Source: a bacterium BMS3Abin04
Lineage (GTDB): Bacteria; Bacteroidota; Ignavibacteria; Ignavibacteriales; Melioribacteraceae
Direction: 5' to 3'
DNA length: 39,930 nucleotides
Assembly (NCBI GenBank): GCA_002898175.1
Contig: BDSW01000208.1
Coordinates: forward strand, 1-39,930
In this document: positions 33,684 to 39,930 of the stretch, one piece after another
Layout of the letters: each line of letters starts with the position of its first letter
Numbering within the stretch: the stretch's first letter is position 1
Translations under genes and position numbers: made by a program
The notes under the pieces: generated by a model
The model's database searches: none
Told to the model about the DNA's origin: nothing
The model's input: the letters and a program-made list of their open reading frames with translations, nothing else

Positions 33684-34559
33684 TTATTGATTGAGTTGTG
33701 CGGTTAATTTTTCATATACTTCACTAACGTTCATCTCTTCCCCTGTCCAAAGTTCAAAAGATTTAGCGCCTTGTTCAATAAACATTTGTAGACCATTAAT
33801 AATTTTTGCACCCTTTGATTCTGCTAATTGTAAAAATTTAGTTTTTAGAGGATTGTAAACAACATCAAATACTATCTGACCTTCATGAAATGAATTGGGA
33901 AAATCAACGGGTGAATCATCTATATTCGGGTACATCCCCAATGATGTGGTATTAACAATTAGTTTAGAATTTTTAAATACATCAACCAGGTCGGGAGAGA
34001 CAAGTTCTAAAGGGGTGATATTATTGAAATGCATTTTGGAAGAAAAGTAATCTCTAAGGAATTCAGCACGCTGCAAAGTCCTATTTATAATATTCATTGA
34101 TTTAATTTTGTGATGTCTAATCAAGTTGTAAACTACACTCCGTGCAGCGCCGCCTGAACCAATTACAGTTACAATCGCCCCGTTTAATTCTTCTTTATAA
34201 GGTTGAAGACTTTTAGTAATACCATGTGAATCCGTGTTATAACCATGCAGATAGCCGTTTTCGTTTACAACTGTGTTAACGGCGCCAATAACACCGGCTT
34301 CTTCCGAAACATCTTCTAAATATTGAATTATTTTTTCTTTATGCGGCAGAGTTATATTAAATCCCCTGATTCCCAAAGCCAGCATACCTTTAATAGCATC
34401 TTCTAAATTATTGGAAGGAACATCAAAAGGAACGTAGATATAACTTAATTTTCCTAAGGCAAAAGAAATGTTTTGCATAAGCGGAGAAAGAGAGTGTTTA
34501 ATTGGATGACCTACAATCCCAATTAATTTTGTGTTATTGTCTATGATAGGATAAGTCAT
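33684..34559 (-). CDS. aroE: Shikimate 5-dehydrogenase
   Basis: A 291-residue NADP-dependent enzyme of the chorismate pathway, reducing 3-dehydroshikimate to shikimate. GHPIKHSLSPLMQN (17-30) binds shikimate. FNITLPHKE (67-75) contains the catalytic lysine K74, and GYNTDSHG gives the aspartate D110. The nucleotide-binding loop is VIGSGGAARSV (132-142). The length is normal. The start ATG lies 14 bp after the TPR gene's stop, so the pair is probably one transcript read leftward, possibly controlled by the FNR-type box upstream of the TPR gene. Other aro genes are not in the window. Confidence 0.97.
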   Translation of the reverse strand: MTYPIIDNNTKLIGIVGHPIKHSLSPLMQNISFALGKLSYIYVPFDVPSNNLEDAIKGMLALGIRGFNITLPHKEKIIQYLEDVSEEAGVIGAVNTVVNENGYLHGYNTDSHGITKSLQPYKEELNGAIVTVIGSGGAARSVVYNLIRHHKIKSMNIINRTLQRAEFLRDYFSSKMHFNNITPLELVSPDLVDVFKNSKLIVNTTSLGMYPNIDDSPVDFPNSFHEGQIVFDVVYNPLKTKFLQLAESKGAKIINGLQMFIEQGAKSFELWTGEEMNVSEVYEKLTAQLNQ

Positions 34560-34573
34560 TTATTAGTTCTTCC

Positions 34574-35986
34574 TCATCTGTTTCCAAAAAGTTTCCTAAA
34601 TAAGCCGGACTGAATAATGTTTGGAAAATCTAAATTAAAATGGTCTTTCAAATTAGGATCAATTAAAAATGATATTTTTAAATCGTTTATCGCATCGTCA
34701 ATAAATCTGAGGTAAAACTCGGTAACGGCTTTACCGTAGAGCGCTTCAGGAAAATTAGGTTGTAAAAGCAAACACTGTTTGTAGGCTTCTAAACCGTCCT
34801 TCCAGTTACCAACTTTCAGATAACCTTGAGCCAGTGCAAACCATGCATTAAAATTAGAACTATCTTTTGAAACTAGTTTTTTGTTTTTTAATATAATTTT
34901 GAACGACTTTAATACCCAATCGGATTTACCGTCGTTCCACGATGTATTAAAATTATGTTTTAGAAGAAGCGCTTTATTAAAATCTTTTTTTGCTAAACCC
35001 TCTATACCTTTCTTCATAAAACAATTTCCTCTTCCAAGGAAAGCTTCATAATAAGAAGAATTTAGTTTTAATGTTCTGTAATAATATTCGATTGCTTTAT
35101 CAATATAATCTAAATCCTCACAAATTTTAGCTAAATTAAGTAAGTTTAAATCATCTTTAGGGTCCAATTCTAAAACTCTTTTAAAAGCTTTATAAGCATC
35201 TTTTAATCGATTGATATTGGCATAAGCAATACCGCAATTAAACCATGCGTTTGTTAAGTTATCGTCAATAGCTAAAGCTAATTCAAAAGAATCAATAGCC
35301 TTTTCATAATCATTTAGCCGGGTTAATACAATACCTTTATTATACCATCCGGATGAACTATATGGTTCAATCTCTATGTAGTGATCGTAACAGTTTAAGG
35401 ATAAGTCCAATTGATCAGTACTTTCGTAACAATAACCCAATTCATACCATGCATCAGAATATTCTTTATCTATATTAAGTGCTTTAAGAAAATAGTGAAT
35501 TGCCAGCTCAAATTGTTCTTGCTTTTCGTAAATTGTGGCAATGCTAAATAGTGCTTCCTCGTTATTGGGATCAAATACTAAACTTTTCTTTAGAGATTCA
35601 ATCGAATCTTCAATCATACCAAGATTTTCTTCAGCGATGGATTTATTGATGAGGATTTCAGAATCGCTGGGGTTTAAAGAGAAAGCTTTATCAAAACATT
35701 TTAGTGCTTCGTCAAAAGCAAACAAGCTGTTCAGAAAAATACCTTTTGAATACCAAAGTTCAGAATTGTACGGAGCAATTTGAAGCGCGGCATCAGCTAA
35801 GAAAAATCCGTCTTCTATATAATCATATTCCAGGCATAATTGAATTACTTCTTCAATATTTTCAAGATAAGTGAACGCTTGTCCCGAAGATATATACTCT
35901 TTACATGCCTTTACTTTTAGAGTAAGCTCTTGATTACCTATAGAGGAATTTTCTTCATTATTAAAAAGATTATCAGAAAAATTCAT
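34574..35986 (-). CDS. Tetratricopeptide-repeat protein
   Basis: A 470-residue cytoplasmic protein made almost entirely of about ten to eleven TPR units (each ~34 residues, with the W/Y-x2-L/G...A-x3-Y/F-x3-A-x3-P spacing, e.g. AWYELGYCYESTDQLDLSLNCYDHYIEIEP). No signal peptide or membrane helix is seen; residues 1-40 are polar. TPR solenoids bind partner proteins, and the partner here is unknown. It is transcribed with aroE (14-bp gap). Genes of this type sit beside aroE in some Bacteroidota-type genomes, from memory and not checked. A perfect FNR-type palindrome lies 42 bp upstream of its ATG. Confidence 0.88.
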   Translation of the reverse strand: MNFSDNLFNNEENSSIGNQELTLKVKACKEYISSGQAFTYLENIEEVIQLCLEYDYIEDGFFLADAALQIAPYNSELWYSKGIFLNSLFAFDEALKCFDKAFSLNPSDSEILINKSIAEENLGMIEDSIESLKKSLVFDPNNEEALFSIATIYEKQEQFELAIHYFLKALNIDKEYSDAWYELGYCYESTDQLDLSLNCYDHYIEIEPYSSSGWYNKGIVLTRLNDYEKAIDSFELALAIDDNLTNAWFNCGIAYANINRLKDAYKAFKRVLELDPKDDLNLLNLAKICEDLDYIDKAIEYYYRTLKLNSSYYEAFLGRGNCFMKKGIEGLAKKDFNKALLLKHNFNTSWNDGKSDWVLKSFKIILKNKKLVSKDSSNFNAWFALAQGYLKVGNWKDGLEAYKQCLLLQPNFPEALYGKAVTEFYLRFIDDAINDLKISFLIDPNLKDHFNLDFPNIIQSGLFRKLFGNR

Positions 35987-36373
35987 TTTATTCTTGAATT
36001 TGTTTGAGTGAAAAACTATTACTATACTTGATCAAAATCAAGTTCAATTTGCAGTATGTTAAACTTTATTGAGAGTAATATTTGAGAATAATAAATTTGA
36101 TACTTGCATTTATAATTGTAGCAGTATACTATCGATTTTTTTTTCAACTGTCAGCGGAGCAGAACCTTTATAATAATTGTTAACGTTAAATTATATGTTT
36201 ACTTTTTAATAATATACAAATTAGACTTCTAATTACTAGTCCCAATTCTTAGTTTGTCCATGAATTTTTCTCATGTTGAATTTTTTGAAGCAAAAAATAT
36301 ATATAACTATTGATTGGCATAATTAACCAAACTACCTTAATTTTAGGTTAATAATAAATAATTACGTAATAAA
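35987..36373. other. Divergent intergenic region (387 bp)
   Basis: Spacer between the leftward TPR-aroE pair and rightward trkA. It contains the FNR-type palindrome at 36028-36041. An inverted repeat (ATTAACC 36322-36328, GGTTAAT 36346-36352) and the palindrome ATTACGTAAT (36361-36370), which abuts the trkA start, are weaker. No small ORF or RNA gene was recognised. Confidence 0.5.
36026..36043. promoter_or_regulatory. FNR-type box, perfect consensus
   Basis: ACTTGAT-N4-ATCAAGT contains the exact FNR consensus TTGAT-N4-ATCAA (36028-36041) extended by two matching bases in each arm. It is centred about 48 bp before the TPR start codon and would fit a promoter for TPR-aroE. FNR-family proteins respond to oxygen or related signals. 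Which regulator binds here is unknown, and no FNR gene is in the window. Confidence 0.6.
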
Positions 36374-37714
36374 ATGAAAATTATTGTTTCCGGTGCAGGA
36401 GAAGTTGGGTTTCATTTAGCCAAGCAGTTGGCAAGCGAAAACCACGATATTACCTTAATAGATATCGATAATGAAAAACTAGATAACATTGCTTCAAGCG
36501 TTGAAGTTATTCCCGTAAGCGGTTCTTCTACTTCCATTCGAACACTAAAAGAAGCTGATGTTGCAAATACCGATCTTGTTGTGGCAGTAACCTCTTTAGA
36601 GTCGGTCAATATAAACACAGCCATTTTGTCTAAGAAGTTGGGTGCGAAAAAGGCTATTGCAAGAGTAGAACATGCCGAGTATGTCTCTCCCGATCATTTA
36701 GAATTATTTAAATCGTTAGGTGTTGACCACTTAATTTATCCTGAAGAGCTAGCTGCTTTTGAAATCGTTAAGCTTATTGAAAGAGTTGCCGCTACTGATA
36801 TTATTGAGTTTGAAGAAGGTAAATTATCTTTAATGGGATTAAAGCTTGAACCTGATTTACCGATTGTGAGGAAGAGCTTAAAGCAGGTAGCTCAGGAGCT
36901 GGTAGATGTAAAGTTTAGGATAGTAGCTATACATAGAGGGTTAAGAACTATTATTCCAACCGGTAACGATGTGTTTCTACCATATGATCAAGTCTTTGTT
37001 ATAACAACTCCAAAAGGTATTGATGAGATTCAAAAGGTGGTTGGGAAAGATAAAATCAGGATGCAAAATTTAATGATTCTCGGAGGAGGTAAAGTTGGTA
37101 GAAAAGTTGCAAAGATGTTGGAGAATACTTTAAATATAAAATTAATTGATGCGGACAAGGTTAAATCAGAAGACCTTGCGGAATATTTAAGTAAAACACT
37201 TGTAATTCAAGGAGACGGAAGGAATATTGATTTATTAGCTCAAGAGGGCATTGTTGATATGGATGGTTTTATTGCTTTAACCGAAGACAACGAAACGAAT
37301 ATTATAACATGCCTTATGGCAAAACATTTAGGTGTTTCCAAAACCATAGCTCTTGTAGATAATGTTGATTATATTCCTTTAGCACATACGATCGGAATAG
37401 ATTCTCTTATCAACAAAAAACTGATTGCAGCAAATAATATTACACGTTTTATTCATAAGGCAAATATTATATCTATTATTAGTATGCAGGGAATAGATGC
37501 AGAAGTTCTCGAATTTAATGTGCTCCGAAAATCGCTTGCTACAAAAAAGCTTGTCAAAGATTTAAAATTTCCCAAAAATGCACTAATAGGCGGCTATATA
37601 CGGGGTGATGAAGGATTTATTGCCGAAGGTGGAACTCAATTTCAAGAGAACGATAAGGTTGTTGTTTTTGTTTTGCCCGGAGCTGCGGATAAAGTTGAAA
37701 AGTTTTTCAAATAA
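36374..37714 (+). CDS. trkA: Trk potassium-uptake NAD-binding subunit TrkA
   Basis: A 446-residue peripheral regulator with two RCK modules (N1-C1-N2-C2). Rossmann motifs are at GAGEVG (7-12) and GGGKVG (237-242). The acidic residue after strand 2 (IDIDNE) and the repeated lobes (residues ~150-225 and ~375-446, RCK_C) complete the full-length TrkA form. It binds NAD(H)/ATP and gates a TrkH/TrkG membrane channel. No trkH gene is next to it; the following genes are unrelated. The ATG has no strong ribosome-binding site and is preceded by the palindrome ATTACGTAAT. Confidence 0.95.
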   Translation: MKIIVSGAGEVGFHLAKQLASENHDITLIDIDNEKLDNIASSVEVIPVSGSSTSIRTLKEADVANTDLVVAVTSLESVNINTAILSKKLGAKKAIARVEHAEYVSPDHLELFKSLGVDHLIYPEELAAFEIVKLIERVAATDIIEFEEGKLSLMGLKLEPDLPIVRKSLKQVAQELVDVKFRIVAIHRGLRTIIPTGNDVFLPYDQVFVITTPKGIDEIQKVVGKDKIRMQNLMILGGGKVGRKVAKMLENTLNIKLIDADKVKSEDLAEYLSKTLVIQGDGRNIDLLAQEGIVDMDGFIALTEDNETNIITCLMAKHLGVSKTIALVDNVDYIPLAHTIGIDSLINKKLIAANNITRFIHKANIISIISMQGIDAEVLEFNVLRKSLATKKLVKDLKFPKNALIGGYIRGDEGFIAEGGTQFQENDKVVVFVLPGAADKVEKFFK

Positions 37715-37755
37715 GCATGTCTTTACATTATTAATTTAGAAGTATAAGGATATAA

Positions 37756-38529
37756 ATGAATTTAGTTAAACAGATTATTTTTTTGTTATTTCTTATTAGT
37801 AATGCACTAAGCGCTCAGCAAATTTATTTTTGCAAAAGTTTTACCGAAAACGGCAAACCTATCGAAGCAAGAAATGCTTGGAAAATAGAACCATGGGGAG
37901 GTCAAGTTTATATTTTATTCGATAATGAACATAAAACTATTGGGGATTCTTTGCTTTATTTGTTTATTGATAAAAAAGTAGATGGCACATTTAAACCGTT
38001 TGACAGCCAAATTATCAAGATAAACAAAAATGATAATTGGGCTGTTTTTAATTATGAATTTAAAGAAGCAGGTAAATATGAAGTTTATTTTCTGAATTCA
38101 TCTCAGACAAAATTGTCTATCGATACGGTTGATATTCAAATAGACACGGAATATTCTTCTTCAAAAATCGCAAACTCCTCCAGGTATTATGAAAACTGTG
38201 ATTTAACTTTCTGCGAGGTTGTTGTGGGCGGAAAACCTGTTAATGTTATTACTTCCTTATCCTTATCAAAGAATTTGGGTGTAGTTTATATTTATTTAAA
38301 AAACTATATGCCTTTTAAAACCGATACAATTAAAGTCCAAATTTGGTTAGATCAGGATAATGATTTTGAATATGAAAAAATTATCGGTTCAAAAATGTAT
38401 AAGTTAAACCCCGATTGGAAAGATACATTTTTTAAATATGTTTTCTCAAAACCCGGTAAGTACCAAATAAAAGTATTTAATCAAAATGATATTTTTATAG
38501 CCTCCGGACAAATTGAAGTTGTAAAATAA
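37756..38529 (+). CDS. Secreted protein with two homologous beta-sandwich domains
   Basis: A 257-residue protein with a signal peptide (MNLVKQIIFLLFLISNALSAQ, cut before or near Q21) and a good Shine-Dalgarno (AAGG). The mature part looks like an internal duplication: FCKSFTENGKPIEA...FNYEFKEAGKYEVYFLN and FCEVVVGGKPVNV...FKYVFSKPGKYQIKVFN share the C-x-x-x...GKP opening and the closing F-x-F/Y-x-[E/K]-x-GKY-x-[V/I] strand. Each domain is ~110 residues, resembling an immunoglobulin-like fold. The function is unknown. It sits between trkA (41 bp upstream) and rfbA (22 bp downstream), and may be transcribed with rfbA. Confidence 0.75.
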   Translation: MNLVKQIIFLLFLISNALSAQQIYFCKSFTENGKPIEARNAWKIEPWGGQVYILFDNEHKTIGDSLLYLFIDKKVDGTFKPFDSQIIKINKNDNWAVFNYEFKEAGKYEVYFLNSSQTKLSIDTVDIQIDTEYSSSKIANSSRYYENCDLTFCEVVVGGKPVNVITSLSLSKNLGVVYIYLKNYMPFKTDTIKVQIWLDQDNDFEYEKIIGSKMYKLNPDWKDTFFKYVFSKPGKYQIKVFNQNDIFIASGQIEVVK

Positions 38530-38551
38530 TATCTAAAATAAAGGTGAATAT

Positions 38552-39415
38552 ATGAAAGGAATAATTCTAGCCGGCGGAGCCGGAACGCGGCTTTACCCGA
38601 TAACCAAAGTATATAGTAAACAGCTCACAATAATTTACGATAAACCTTTAATTTACTATCCTCTTTCAATTTTAATGCTGGGTGGAATTAAGGAAATATT
38701 AATTATTTCTAACAAAGAAACCATTCCGCTTTATAAAAAACTTTTTTCGGATGGTTCACAAATAGGACTATCTATTACTTATCAAGTTCAAGATGCACCC
38801 AACGGAATTGCAGAATCTTTTTTAGTTGGGGAGGAGTTTATAGGAAACGATAGTGTTACTCTTATTTTAGGAGATAATATATTTTATGGGAAGTTAAACT
38901 TTTTATATAACGTTTTGGATGATCATAAAGAAGGAGCAAATATTTTTGCATATCAAGTAAAGGATCCTGAAAGGTACGGCATTGTTGAGTTTGATGAGGA
39001 AGGCAATGCTATTTCAATAGAAGAAAAGCCTAAAAATCCAAAATCACCATTTGCTGTTCCCGGTTTGTACGTATATGATAATAAAGTTATTGAAATTTCT
39101 AAAAATCTTAAACCTTCCGCTAGAGGCGAATTGGAAATTACCGATGTCAATAAAGTTTATATGAATTCGGGTAAATTAAAAGTTCAGCAAATAGGACGCG
39201 GTGTTGCTTGGCTGGATACCGGGACACCCGAAGCGTTGTTAAGCGCCTCTAATTTTTTTGGCGTAATTGATGATCGGCAAGGGTTAAAGGTCGCTTGTAT
39301 TGAAGAAATTGCTTATAAAAAGAACTTTATAACTAAAGCTCAACTACAAAGTTTAGTCTTGGAAATGCCGAATTCTTATTACAAGGATTATATGAAAAGA
39401 GTACTAGCCGAATAA
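38552..39415 (+). CDS. rfbA: Glucose-1-phosphate thymidylyltransferase
   Basis: A 287-residue RmlA/RfbA making dTDP-glucose, the first step to dTDP-rhamnose and other surface sugars. LAGGAGTRL (6-14) is the nucleotide-binding loop, D108 in GDNIFYG binds metal, and EEKP (157-160) and GVAWLDTGT are further signatures. The motif normally written KQLLPIYDKPMIYYPLS here reads KQLTIIYDKPLIYYPLS (24-39), so the usual Leu-Pro after KQL is Thr-Ile; the lysine is kept. rfbB, C and D are not next to it: the gene downstream is a convergent histidine kinase. AAGGTG upstream of the ATG is the ribosome-binding site. Confidence 0.95.
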   Translation: MKGIILAGGAGTRLYPITKVYSKQLTIIYDKPLIYYPLSILMLGGIKEILIISNKETIPLYKKLFSDGSQIGLSITYQVQDAPNGIAESFLVGEEFIGNDSVTLILGDNIFYGKLNFLYNVLDDHKEGANIFAYQVKDPERYGIVEFDEEGNAISIEEKPKNPKSPFAVPGLYVYDNKVIEISKNLKPSARGELEITDVNKVYMNSGKLKVQQIGRGVAWLDTGTPEALLSASNFFGVIDDRQGLKVACIEEIAYKKNFITKAQLQSLVLEMPNSYYKDYMKRVLAE

Positions 39416-39499
39416 TTTTTTAATGCTAAATTATTTTTACTTGGTTAGTTTAAATGAGTAACGAATTTCTACAGACTTTTATTTTGTAGACGTAGTATT

Positions 39500-39930
39500 T
39501 TATTTTACGTTATTGCATTCGAAAATAACTTTAAATGTGCTTCCCATTCCTTTTGTGCTTCTTACGGAAATAGAAGCGTTATTGAGTTTACAATATTGAT
39601 AAACCAGCGCTAAACCTAAACCTGTACCTTCAAATTTTCTGGTATAGCCGCCTTCTTCTTGAGTAAAAGGTCTAAATAAATTTGGTAAATACTCCTTCGA
39701 AATACCGATACCTGAATCTTTAACATTAACACACAATTTATCTTTTGCATTTCTATAAAGTTTTATCTCAATTTTTCCTTTTTCAGTATATTTAATTGCA
39801 TTATCAACTAAATTTGAAAAGATTTGTACAACGGAATATGAGTCTGCTACTATATAAGAAGAATGTGTTTTGTTTATAAATGCTAATTTGATACCTTTGC
39901 TATTTGCTAAACTTCTATATTCGTTTATTA
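39500..39930 (-). CDS. Sensor histidine kinase, C-terminal ATPase part (cut by window edge)
   Basis: The minus-strand frame is open from the right edge to the stop at 39500, giving ~143 C-terminal residues of a larger protein. The HATPase motifs are in order: N box FSNLVDNAIKYT, G1 VKDSGIGIS, F box LFRPFTQ and G2 GTGLGLAL. The protein ends soon after the last ATPase strand, so no receiver domain follows in the same frame. The phosphorylated histidine and sensor domains lie beyond 39930. A TTG at 39734-39736 lies inside the ATPase domain and is not a start. The signal and partner are unknown. Confidence 0.93.
   Translation of the reverse strand, partial: INEYRSLANSKGIKLAFINKTHSSYIVADSYSVVQIFSNLVDNAIKYTEKGKIEIKLYRNAKDKLCVNVKDSGIGISKEYLPNLFRPFTQEEGGYTRKFEGTGLGLALVYQYCKLNNASISVRSTKGMGSTFKVIFECNNVK

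Noticed and set aside
36322-36370. ATTAACC/GGTTAAT inverted repeat and ATTACGTAAT palindrome before trkA
   Set aside because: Short AT-rich words are expected by chance in this composition; the first has a 17-base loop. Kept only as a note in the intergenic entry.

Overview
The window is low-G+C, gene-dense bacterial chromosome. The best lineage clue is the type IX secretion sorting domain at the end of the first full gene (core YPNPFNPTTTIKYSIP near the end of the protein). That wording is typical of the Ignavibacteria/Chlorobi side of the Bacteroidota group. The housekeeping genes (prfA, mnmE, mnmG, rsmG, murQ, aroE, trkA, rfbA) show a chromosome, and no phage, transposase or CRISPR array is visible. 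Lineage is inferred from family knowledge; no database was searched.

Layout. 1-5.5 kb: the 3' end of a probable Wzx-type flippase, a secreted M14 carboxypeptidase, a small membrane protein preceded by two CRP-like palindromes, prfA and a GT2 glycosyltransferase. 5.9-12.6 kb: one 2214-codon gene encoding a cyclic-nucleotide-binding-like domain, about 1,800 residues of almost proline-free coiled coil and a C-terminal STAS domain; this is the most unusual object here. 12.9-17.9 kb: mnmE, two parS-like sites, mnmG, rsmG and murQ, a set commonly found near the replication origin. 18.8-20.6 kb: a SIR2-like protein and a PadR-type regulator. 20.7-22.0 kb: a small secreted protein followed by decayed small genes. 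22.0-24.0 kb: a MscS channel, a hotdog thioesterase and a 47-residue membrane peptide.

24.1-31.0 kb (minus strand) is an acetate module: satP (uptake), acs (activation), a GNAT/acyl-CoA-synthetase-like protein acetyltransferase, a CBS-ACT protein (AcuB-like) and an AcuC-type deacylase. Together they would import acetate, convert it to acetyl-CoA and reversibly acetylate Acs. A strong intrinsic terminator lies between acs and the regulatory genes. 31.0-32.5 kb has no intact gene but holds the remains of one or two membrane-protein genes. 32.5-39.9 kb: a class I aminotransferase, aroE and a TPR protein (with a perfect FNR-type box upstream), trkA, a secreted two-domain protein, rfbA and the 3' end of a sensor histidine kinase.

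Three regulatory themes come from reading the DNA itself: CRP/FNR-family palindromes in three intergenic regions, a parS pair between mnmE and mnmG, and other palindromes in front of the acetate genes, the SIR2/PadR pair and the 47-residue peptide.
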